From Nematostella vectensis (taxonomy: Eukaryota; Cnidaria; Anthozoa; Actiniaria; Edwardsiidae): 64,000 nt of DNA. This document shows positions 54,101-64,000 of this stretch, one piece after another; the first letter of the stretch is position 1, and each line of letters begins with the position of its first letter. The DNA lies in contig NC_064040.1 of assembly GCF_932526225.1 (NCBI RefSeq), positions 13,802,856 to 13,866,855 on the forward strand, in the 5' to 3' direction. Made by a program: the position numbers and the translations under genes. The notes under the pieces were generated by a model. The model saw nothing but the letters and a program-made list of their open reading frames with translations. It did not search any database and was not told where the DNA came from.

Positions 54101-57100
54101 CAGGCCCATAGCCAGGGGGAATAATACATACATCAGGCCCATAGTCAGGGGGTATAATACATACATCAGGCCCATAGTCAGGGGGTATAATACATACAGC
54201 ATCAGGCCCATAGCCAGGGGGTATAATACACACATCAGGCCCATAGCCAGGGGGAATAATACACACATCAGGCCCATAGCCAGGGGGAATAATATATACA
54301 TCAGGCCTATAGTCAGGGGGAATAATACATACATCAGGCCCATAGCCAGGGGGATTAATACACACATCAGGCCCATAGCCAGGGGGTATAATACATACAT
54401 CAGGCCCATAGTCAGGGGGTATAATACATACATCAGGCCCATAGCCAGGGGGTATAATACACACATCAGGCCCATAGCCAGGGGGAATAATACACACATC
54501 AGGCCCATAGCCAGGGGGAATAATATATACATCAGGCCTATAGTCAGGGGGAATAATACATACATCAGGCCCATAGCCAGGGGGTATAATACATACATCA
54601 GGCCATAGCCAGGGTGTATAATACACACATCAGGCCCATAGTCAGGGGGAATAATATATACATCAGGCCTATAGTCAGGGGGAATAATATATACATCAGG
54701 CCCATAGCCAGGGGGTATAATACACACATCAGGCCCATAGTCAGGGGGAATAATATATACATCAGGCCCATAGCCAGGGGGTATAATACATACATCAGGC
54801 CCATAGCCAGGGGGAATAATATATACATCAGGCCCATAGCCAGGGGGAATAATTCATACATCAGGCCCATAGTCAGGGGGTATAATACATACATCAGGCC
54901 CATAGCCAGGGGGAATAATACACACATCAGGCCCATAGCCAGGGGGAATAATATATACATCAGGCCTATAGTCAGGGGGAATAATACATACATCAGGCCC
55001 ATAGCCAGGGGGTATAATACATACATCAGGCCCATAGCCAGGGGGAATAATACACACATCAGGCCCATAGCCAGGGGGGTATAATACATACATCAGGCCC
55101 ATAGCCAGGGGGAATAATACATACATCAGGCCCATAGCCAGGGGGAATAATACATACATCAGGCCCATAGCCAGGGGGTATGATACATACATCAGGCCCA
55201 TAGCCAGTGGGAATAATACATACATCAGGCCCATAGTCAGGGGGTATAATACATACAGCATCAGGCCCATAGTCAGGAGGAATAATACATACATCAGGCC
55301 CATAGCCAGGGGGAATAATACACACATCAGGCCCATAGCCAGGGGGTATAATACATACATCAGGCCCATAGCCAGTGGGTATAATACATACATCAGGCCC
55401 ATAGCCAGGGGGAATAATATATACATCAGGCCCATAGCCAGGGGGGTATAATACATACATCAGGCCCATAGCCAGGGGGAATAATATATACATCAGGCCT
55501 ATAGTCAGGGGGAATAATACATACATCAGGCCCATAGCCAGGGGGTATAATACATACATCAGGCCATAGCCAGGGTGTATAATACACACATCAGGCCCAT
55601 AGTCAGGGGGAATAATATATACATCAGGCCTATAGTCAGGGGGAATAATATATACATCAGGCCCATAGCCAGGGGGTATAATACACACATCAGGCCCATA
55701 GTCAGGGGGAATAATATATACATCAGGCCCATAGCCAGGGGGTATAATACATACATCAGGCCCATAGCCAGGGGGAATAATATATACATCAGGCCCATAG
55801 CCAGGGGGAATAATACATACATCAGGCCCATAGTCAGGGGGTATAATACATACATCAGGCCCATAGCCAGGGGGAATAATACACACATCAGGCCCATAGC
55901 CAGGGGGAATAATATATACATCAGGCCTATAGTCAGGGGGAATAATACATACATCAGGCCCATAGCCAGGGGGTATAATAAATACATCAGGCCCATAGCC
56001 AGGGGGAATAATACACACATCAGGCCCATAGCCAGGGGGGTATAATACATACATCAGGCCCATAGCCAGGGGGAATAATACATACATCAGGCCCATAGCC
56101 AGGGGGAATAATACATACATCAGGCCCATAGCCAGGGGGTATGATACATACATCAGGCCCATAGCCAGTGGGAATAATACATACATCAGGCCCATAGTCA
56201 GGGGGTATAATACATACAGCATCAGGCCCATAGTCAGGAGGAATAATACATACATCAGGCCCATAGCCAGGGGGAATAATACACACATCAGGCCCATAGC
56301 CAGGGGGTATAATACATACATCAGGCCCATAGCCAGTGGGTATAATACATACATCAGGCCCATAGCCAGGGGGAATAATATATACATCAGGCCCATAGCC
56401 AGGGGGGTATAATACATACATCAGGCCCATAGCCAGGGGGAATAATACATACATCAGGCCCATAGCCAGGGGGAATAATACATACATCAGGCCCATAGCC
56501 AGGGGGTATGATACATACATCAGGCCCATAGCCAGGGGGTATAATACACACATCAGGCCCATAGTCAGGGGAAATAATATATACATCAGGCCCATAGCCA
56601 GGAAGTATAATACATACATCAGGCCCTGAACTAAAAGGAGGGGTTAATATTGCATATACATCATGTCAATAGCAAGAGGGAACAAATAATGAATAATGCA
56701 TACATCGGGCTGTAGCCTCATTGCAGACATGACCTCTTTATTCTATATTTATGCTTGCAGATGTCCTCTGTAGTGGGTCTAGTGAATTTGTGATAAAGAT
56801 AGTATAGCACACATCATCATACATAGTTTTTCTTCTGTGCGTTCTAATTGTGTGCCTGTAGATGAACACATCCCTCGGTAGTGGATTCTGTGACTGTGGC
56901 GATGACGAGGCCTGGAAAGAGGGAGCATGTTGCAACCTGCATAAGCAGGGAAGCACAGCTAATGCTGATGGGGTATGTGCTTTGATAGTGAGGCTATATA
57001 TATTGTGGCCAAAATGGGGTAATTATTATATTATGTGGTAAAATAAAAAACTATAAAAAACACTATGTACTGTACAGTAATTCAAAAGGCACAAGTTAAA

Positions 57101-60100
57101 ATGTGTTTTGGTCTGGTATAATAAATTTAAATGCATAGGATTTAAAAACTACATTATCAAGGAGTTTACCGCCTGATGAGGGATGTAGACATTTGCATTG
57201 TTAACTGGTCTGTGTATTGTATACTGGTTTTCCCTGTATAGAACGTCTGCTTTTGGTTATAAGTCAAAATGCTCTACTTTTTTTAAATTCATAATATCAT
57301 ATACATAAAATGTGATTTGCTTTTAGAATCCTGTTGACAAATTGTCTGAGGGCTTGGTTCAGCGGGCTTCCCTGTTGTACATGACCTCTCTGCACTTTTG
57401 TATCGAAATGATTATGTGGGACACTGATGGGCAACTACCAGAAGATCTCGAAGTCACGTGAGTTGGGAAATTTTAATAATAAACTTACTTCTCATTGAAG
57501 GACCATACAAAAATTATACTTTTTTCCATATTATTTATATGACTGTGCACTCCCCAAGAGAATGTCCAGAGAAAAATGCAGGGTGAGGTCCAGTATTTAT
57601 ATAATGACCTTGGAATGGAAGTTTTCTCATTATTCTAAGCCATTCTTGACCTATCTAGAAACTAAAACTAAAACTTTTTCTGTCGAAATACATGTAAAAG
57701 TTCTATATAAACATTCAACTATTTGACTTGTCAGTGGTTACCCAATTCCTGGTTACATGCCTTGCCATTACAGTATTTCTCCTGTTTTAGCACCATTTGT
57801 AACCATTGTTTTGATACAATCAGGTGCAATGAAGATGCATTCTTCACCATGCTCTTCAATGATGAAGTTCACACATATGATGAGGTATGTTTTATCATGA
57901 TCATTAGTATAATAGATCACCACAATATTATTGATATATGAAACAGTAGTGTGATTGATCACTGTGACAGTATTACACAATATCCAATAACCTACTTAAG
58001 TGACAAAAATATATATTAGTTGCCCAATTTCCATTGGTGGAAACAGTAAAAGCATGAACTTTATTGCTGAGGGGCAAATGTTGATTCTAAAAATGCAACT
58101 AACTTCTCCTGAAAAAAGGGCCCAAGAGGCCTGGCTCCACTTTCTTGCTGTCAAAAATACAAATAAAATATTTGAAATTTTTTAAAGTACAAAGGAAAAT
58201 GTCTAGTGAAAGGCCCTTTGGGTCCCGAACTTTTATAGACCCTAACTATAGTATGCCCAAGAGACAAATTTCCAGCACTGAGAAATAACAGTTCTATTTG
58301 TTCTGCAGTTAGGCTGTTTATCCAAGATTCAAATATGTTTTCAAATTTAGTAAATTGTAGTTTTGTGTCTTTCCAGTAGTTTCTTCCTTAAGAGAAATAA
58401 TTATAATTGTATAAATGGCATGAGTCCCGTAGATGAGCCCATGGCTATTGGGACAAATGTCTCTCAATATTGTTAATATAAAAAAAAAAAAACAACACTT
58501 TGTTTTGTTGAACAGGTTATTAGGACCCTGCGTGATGCTTTGCCACACTGCTATCATGAGACAGCATTAAGTTATGCCAATACAGTGGACAGAGAGGTGC
58601 ATATCACTTAAAAATAGACATATTATTTTGACTATTATTACAGTTACTATAATAATTAGATGCTTGTTAAAATAATATCTCTGTGCCTTTCAACAGGTAT
58701 TTACACTATTATTATACCCCTACTATTACAGTTACTACAGTAACATTTAATTATTACAGTTACATTTAACAAATAGATCCATTTTTTATGTGCGCCTGTC
58801 CTCTAAACAGTGCACATTATGACGTCACAGTGTGTCATGATCAAAAAAGTATGCAATGAGACACAGCCTAGTTGCGTGACTGTTGTTTATGACATGCTGT
58901 GACATCTGCTTTGCATCTGTTAAAGGGCAGACACACAAATGAGATCTATCTGTTTTATACGACGTTAGAATATAGTCTTTGGGAGCACGTGGGCATGCAG
59001 ACACCAAGCATGTGTGTGTTCTCTATTACACATGAACACTTGACCAATCAGAGAGCACAATTTATAAGTGTTGTTTGTATAAATGATAATAGAATTCATG
59101 TAGTATCTTTGTACCTTTACACAGGGAAGAGCAGCTGTCCGCTCAGGAAGGTACCAGCAATGTGAGGAGTCAAGAAAAGTAATAAAGGTAAGAGCAATAG
59201 TGCATCCTCCCTTTCAGTATCTATTTCATAAGTTTTTCTCGACACTAGAATTCTTATATAATCACCACCCCTTTTATGCTCCCTTGTGCTTAGCCTATTC
59301 CTCCCCTGAAATGCAATCCCTCACCCCCTTCATTTTCTCTTACATTTTTTGTGGTATCTACCTTATTCCCTACCATGTTCATTTTTTAGTTTGTACACCC
59401 CTTTTATACAGTAGACGATGTGGCCAAGAGGGTTATATACAAGAAGTGTACAATGTTCTTGATTTATTGCAACCTTAGAACCTTTACTTTGTGAGAGACA
59501 AATACTGTATCTCATTTCATTAACATTGAAAGGTCAGAAGTAATATTCAAGGTAAAGCTCCTTCACCAATAAGACTCCAGGACTACAGAATCTACTGTAT
59601 AATTAATGTCTATAATAAGAAGACTGTAAGAATACCCCTTGCTAGAAAATATACTGGGATAGGAACTCAGTTCTCTTGTCTGTCTCATCCAGCAAGGGAC
59701 ATCTGGTCCTGGGCGGCTCCCACTGCGCTGTCGTGTCATGCATCACAAAGTTGTGGCATATCAGCTGTTTTCCCTTCGTCTCTTGTCTTGGCTAAGTAAT
59801 ATCACGTCTTTATCAGGTGGGTTATCTATCCATTTGTCTGAATCAAAAAGTAATATATATATATATATATATCCTGACAATACAAACCTTTCCAAACAGA
59901 TAGCTGCAAAACAATTATTTTATCATTTAGTTAACAGGGCACAACTTAATTTATTACTAATTTTAGTTACAGACTAGAACATTGTTGTGTCTTCATTAAG
60001 AATATCTGTTACATTGCTGTTTCATTTGTTTTTCAGATGGCCTGCGTAGATTGTTCTGTAACATTGCCGTTAACTCTGTTGAGGGTGGTTCGTCCCTTCT

Positions 60101-63100
60101 TGACCAAGTTCTTCTCGCTGATGCCACCCTGTGGAAAAGTATGTACAAAAAACAGTATATCTACACATCTATACATATAATGTCAACATTTATCTATGTA
60201 TCTGTCAATCACTTGTCATAAAGCCATCATTGTTATTGGGTTAATGCAATTGTTTGTTTTACCTCAGACACAATTTGTCATGCATTTGTAATTGAGCAAT
60301 ATAATTGGATTGATGAATGTGATTCTTGTACCAAACACAAATTTTGCTATCATCATCATTATCTAGTTTGCAATAAAGCCATGAGACTTGGTTAGTTAGG
60401 TTGATGGATGTGCTATCTGTACCAAACACAATTTTTGTCATCATCCATCTATCTGTAATTTATTTGCAATAAAGCCATGAGAGGGTTAAATGGGTTATTT
60501 TTGTTTTTTCAATCAACTGTCACTCATTGGTCTTAAACCCACCAGACTAAGATGAGTGAATGAAGAATATATATTAATGAATGAACGCAGGAACAAGCTA
60601 TGTATGATGTTTTTATTATCTCCCAAGGTGCAAGGATGTCTATGCACAAAGTGTTCATCAACACGTAAGTTTATTCTTATAATAGTATACATTACTGTGT
60701 AGGTACAGTAAAGATCCGTTTGAAAGTGAAGCTTGAAAGATTTCAAAGAAAGTCAGCCATAGATTTTCATCAGAAGGAAGTGCGAAGATTCTAGAAGAAG
60801 AATATTTGGCAGTAGAACAAAATGTTTAGTTAACACCACCACACAGAAAGAGAAGATGGACAAAAGCTTTTTTCCAGCATAATGTGGAAAATGTATGTCA
60901 TATTTTGTACTTTTATGATAGCCACAAAGTAACAGAATGTGAATTCTTCATTTTGCAGTATGCTGATCGACTCTGAAGGCAAGAAATGGTTTGCTGTCCA
61001 TTTTGCCAAGGTACCTAAAGCTAAAAACCCTTTGATGCTGTAAGCCTGATCACAGGGGCAGATCAAGGAGTTAAAAAGAAGGGGAGCCGAATTATTGTTC
61101 TTCCATGGATTTCCTTATATTTCTTGTTATTTTTTAGCTAAATATCTGAAAATAGAGATAAGCCCACCCTTAGATCCGCCCCTGCCATCTTGTTTCAATT
61201 TTGGCAGCCAGTGGGGTTTGGCAGATTATTGGTGTTGATGGTATAAGTCAGGGCTAGAAATTGTGCCTGCATGAGTAAATTTTATTACAGAGCAAGAAAC
61301 TTTATGCCATTTTTAGTGATTATGTCAGGCGAAAGCCCTCTCTTTTAAGCCTCGATAGGAATTATTTTTAATTGAAGCTAGTTAAAGATTCGATTTTTCC
61401 TTAATGTTCAGCCATGTAAGTGAACCATACCTTTTTCACCATCCCTTTTTATCCTCTTCTTCCAAACATGGTTCCTTGTGAATTTGAACCTTTTGTTCTG
61501 TACACACAAACTCCCCTTTGTCTTCAATGCAGTACATACAGTGTGTAAAGTAAATTATAAAATTATGATTATTTTTTAGAACTACAAAAAGATGATGGAG
61601 GACTTTGTGGCGGATGACCATGAACATAGCCTCTCTGTAAGTTGATGGAATATGAACATAGCCTCTCTGTAAGTTGATGGAATATGAACATAGCCTCTCT
61701 GTAAGTTGATGGAATATGAACATAGCCCCTCTGTAAGTTGATGGAATATGAACATAGCCTCTCTGTAAGTTGATGGAATATGAACATAGCCTTTCTGTAA
61801 GTTAATGGAATATGAACATAGCCCCTCTGTAAGTTGATGGAATATAAACAGCCTCACTGTAAGTTGATGGAATATAAACATAGCCTCTCTGTAACTTAAT
61901 AGAAAATGAACATAACCTCTCTGTAAGTTGATGGAATATAAACAGCCTCACTGTAAGTTGATGGAATATAAACATAGCCTCTCTGTAACTTAATAGAAAA
62001 TGAACATAACCTCTCTGTAAGTTGATGGAATATGAACATAGTCTCTCTGTAAGTTGATGGAATATGAACATAGCCTCTCTGTAAGTTGATGGAATATGAA
62101 CATAGCGCCTCTGTAAGTTTATGGAATATGAACATAGCCTCTCTTTAAGTTGATAGAATATGAACATAGCCCCTCTGTAAGTTGATGGAATATAAACAGC
62201 CTCACTGTAAGTTGATGGAATATAAACATAGCCTCTCTGTAACTTAATAGAAAATGAACATAACCTCTCTGTAAGTTAATGGAATATAAACATAGCCTCT
62301 CAGTAAGTTAATGGAATATGAACATAGCCCCTCTGTCAGTTGATTGGAATATGAACATAGCCTCTCTTCTAGTTGATGGAATATGAACATAGCCTCTCTG
62401 TAAGTTGATGGAATATAAACATAACCCCTCTGTAAGTTAATGGAACATGAACATAGCCTCTCTGTAAGTTGATAGAATATGAACATAGCCCCTCTGTAAG
62501 TTGATGGAATATAAACAGCCTCACTGTAAGTTGATGGAATATAAACATAGCCTCTCTGTAACTTAATAGAAAATGAACATAACCTCTCAGTAAGTTAATG
62601 GAATATGAACATAGCCCCTCTGTTAGTTGATGGAATATGAACATAGCCTCTCTGTAAGTTAATGGAATATGAACATAGCCTCTCAGTAAGTTAATGGAAT
62701 ATGAACATAGCCCCTCTGTCAGTTGATGGAATATGAACATAGCCTCTCTTCTAGTTGATGGAATATGAACATAGCCTCTCTGTAAGTTGATGGAATATAA
62801 ACATAACCCCTCTGTAAGTTGATGGAACATTAACATAGCCTCTCTGTAAGTAAATAGAACATAAACATAGCCTCTCTGTAAGGTAATAAAACATGAACAT
62901 ATGACTTGTCATATGTAAGTGATCATTCCTTACACAGGAATAACAATAAAAAACAGCTGTAGTGAGTGTTGAAATTATTATTTTTCATTTGTCGTTCATT
63001 CACTGAGTTATTATTTAAAATCCACAATCTGTTTAAAAGGGTTTTGCGTTGTTGATGGATATACCATATTGTGCAGTACTGTAAGCCTATTGCAAGCTAT

Positions 63101-63604
63101 TTGATATAAATCAATTGAAAGTTGTTCATGTAATGTTGGTTTCTTCATAGGGAACATCCTACTCAGTGCAAGTTTTTACAGTCCCCACTTTGGTGAGTGT
63201 TGTAATTACAATTTCTTGTCTTTCTTAGTGTGTGCCTGATCCTGGTAACATGGCCTTCTTAAAGAGTCCTTGTCACCCAAACATTTGTTACTGTTTTTTG
63301 TCCAAAATTGGAAGACAAAGTATTTGAAGAAATATTCAATTACTAACTAAAAACAAAGTTTTATATGGTATTTGTCAATTTTGGTCCAAAATATTGCAAT
63401 AACTATCTTAAATCAACCGATGGAAATGGATCCTTTTCGTACTTGGTATTATAGCAAGGATGTCATTATGGAGGCTAACAGAGACCCTTATGTTAATAAT
63501 GATTGACTTGTTGCTGTTGCAGGCCCGGATGCTGGTCCTTGAGCATGATATCCTGATTGTCATCATCGAGACGTTTATGAAAGAGCTCAACTGCCGAGTG
63601 AACG
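48188..63604 (+). CDS. UBR2: E3 ubiquitin ligase UBR2 (UBR1/UBR2 type), 5' part, runs off the right edge
   Basis: N-recognin of the Arg/N-degron pathway. Fourteen exons in frame: 48188-48558, 51873-51951, 56862-56972, 57327-57457, 57824-57884, 58516-58596, 59125-59187, 59693-59816, 60037-60138, 60628-60664, 60959-61010, 61580-61636, 63151-63192, 63523-63604; 464 codons plus 1 nt, continuing beyond the window. ATG 48188 starts [18 protein letters not shown]. The UBR box spans about residues 110-177: [51 protein letters not shown], with the zinc Cys/His and N-degron-binding Asp residues kept. Later blocks ([57 protein letters not shown]) match vertebrate UBR2 better than UBR1. The RING and C-terminal domains are outside. 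Introns hold a foldback element and two minisatellites. Confidence 0.95.
49788..49965. mobile_element. Foldback element with ~66-bp inverted arms
   Basis: Arms 49788-49853 and 49899-49965 are near-exact inverses (GGGTTTTGATATTCAGCA ... GCATTTATAAT). The spacer is 45 bp. UBR2 intron 1; non-coding. Confidence 0.8.
50122..50525. mobile_element. MITE with ~74-bp terminal inverted repeats, 404 bp
   Basis: Arms 50122-50194 and 50451-50525 are inverted copies with few mismatches (ATCAGCAATGCATGCGT, TGTACATCTGAGTGAGAAAA). The interior has repeated AAAGAATAAA motifs. UBR2 intron 1. Confidence 0.8.
52078..53399. mobile_element. TA-flanked foldback element, 1322 bp, TTCGCGAA clusters at both ends
   Basis: Begins CAGTACCGCTC and ends GAGCGGTACTG, with TA on both sides (52076-52077 and 53400-53401). 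Subterminal blocks are packed with TTCGCGAA/GTTCGCGAAC palindromes (52110-52206 and 53331-53365). The interior has about six diverged ~100-110-bp units (GATCGGCATTCCTT, GTGTTTATTACAAGTCTTTG, GGCTTCCCGCTGTT) running inwards from both sides and meeting in an inverted repeat at 52646-52770. No transposase frame. It lies in UBR2 intron 2. Confidence 0.85.
53601..56625. repeat. 33-bp minisatellite, ~90 units, with 961-bp higher-order duplication
   Basis: Unit CATCAGGCCCATAGCCAGGG plus GGAATAATACATA, 33 bp, with variants (TATAAT/AATAAT, ATAGTC/ATAGCC). The variant order over about 54490-55450 is repeated almost exactly 961 bp later (to about 56411), showing a block duplication of about 29 units. 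UBR2 intron 2. The unit length is a multiple of three and all frames are nearly stop-free, so long artefactual open frames occur on both strands. Confidence 0.97.
60326..60482. repeat. Two-copy tandem repeat, ~91-bp unit
   Basis: TGTACCAAACACAA followed by a CATCATC run and TTTGCAATAAAGCCATGAGA occurs twice, 91 bp apart, in UBR2 intron 9. Confidence 0.75.
61622..62900. repeat. 32-bp minisatellite (~40 units) containing the UBR2 exon 12 donor
   Basis: Unit GAACATAGCCTCTCTGTAAG plus TTGATGGAATAT, 32 bp. The first unit overlaps the 3' end of UBR2 exon 12 (exon ends at 61636, CTCTCT/GTAAGT); the rest fill the start of intron 12. Seventeen coding bases and the donor are thus reproduced in most units. 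Variants include CCCCTCTGTAAG, CTCTCAGTAAG and CACTGTAAG. Confidence 0.97.
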
Positions 63605-63841
63605 GTAATGTTTCACGTCTATAATCCCTACCAACACTATGTACTGTATCTCTCTACCAAGTATTGTACTCACTCAAATGCTGAATAAATGGTAGTCGCA
63701 AACACTTAAATAACCTTCTCTGTACTCAGAGTACAGTACTGCATGTATATTGTATACTCAACTGCTGAGTGAGAAGAAGTACTAAACTGTCAAGTGATTC
63801 AACCGGCAAGCTTCTTTCATAAGTGTGATTTTGGAAACCCA

Positions 63842-63955
63842 AAGCCTCATTGTCACCAGTTTACTTCCGGAGGTCCGACGGAAACCTCAACCGTTGAAAG
63901 ACAAAAGAATCTATTAGAATCCGAGATATTTAACAGGCCATCCGCTCTAAATTAT
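63842..63955. repeat. Dispersed repeat, copy 2 (partner at 10862-10975)
   Basis: Near-identical to copy 1 over about 110 bp. It lies in UBR2 intron 14 at the right edge of the window. Confidence 0.75.
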
Positions 63956-64000
63956 CAATCACATCCTCGAAGAAACTTCAAATAGACACACTGCTTTCAA

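Noticed and set aside
53714-56619. Open frames of up to 452 codons with [11 protein letters not shown] or [11 protein letters not shown] repeats
   Set aside because: Artefacts of the stop-poor 33-bp array within UBR2 intron 2; both strands and all phases are open.
53601-56625. CRISPR-like regular repeat array
   Set aside because: Units are head-to-tail without unique spacers and lie in an animal gene intron.
61436-62836. Minus-strand frames with [17 protein letters not shown] repeats
   Set aside because: Antisense of the 32-bp donor-bearing array in UBR2 intron 12.

Overview
This window is nuclear DNA from an intron-rich invertebrate animal. Every solid gene is a metazoan family member split by GT-AG introns, there is one GC-AG intron, and ferritin carries an animal-type iron-responsive element. 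Vertebrate-like exon structures together with many small inverted-repeat elements, tRNA-like SINEs and long minisatellites suggest a cnidarian such as a sea anemone. That assignment is an inference from style, not a proof.

Layout. (1) 1-12.7 kb, minus strand: a CD36/SCARB-family scavenger receptor whose introns hold a 3.3-kb minisatellite. (2) 15.3-23.2 kb, minus: a complete 11-exon EXO1 gene with all catalytic acidic residues, one GC-AG intron and a 76-bp repeat that begins across a splice donor. (3) 23.8-28.4 kb, plus: a complete 5-exon YIPF4 gene, divergent from EXO1 across 585 bp, with two inverted-repeat elements in intron 1. (4) 28.7-39.6 kb: a tandem segmental duplication. Each block carries a complete 172-residue ferritin gene on the minus strand, with TATA box and 5'-UTR IRE, followed further left-to-right by a 53-bp minisatellite. 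Block B was later hit by mobile elements, and one of these has a perfect target duplication and an empty site in block A. (5) 39.8-41.3 kb, minus: an uncertain 21-residue-repeat reading frame with an acidic tail. (6) 42.6-45.0 kb, plus: a 410-residue unrecognised protein with several SUMO-type motifs and a basic tail. (7) 45-48 kb: two tRNA-derived SINEs and a dispersed repeat. (8) 48.2 kb to the right edge, plus: the first 14 coding exons of UBR2. Its introns contain a TA-flanked foldback element rich in TTCGCGAA palindromes, a 3-kb array of 33-bp repeats with a 961-bp higher-order duplication, and about 40 copies of a 32-bp unit that contains the exon 12 splice donor.

The genes do not form a pathway. 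They are separate housekeeping or cell-surface genes: lipid or lysosomal receptor, mismatch-repair nuclease, Golgi membrane protein, iron storage and the N-degron E3 ligase. The most unusual theme is tandem repeats seeded on exon-intron boundaries, seen independently in EXO1 and UBR2. No viral genes, CRISPR arrays or bacterial-type operons were seen.
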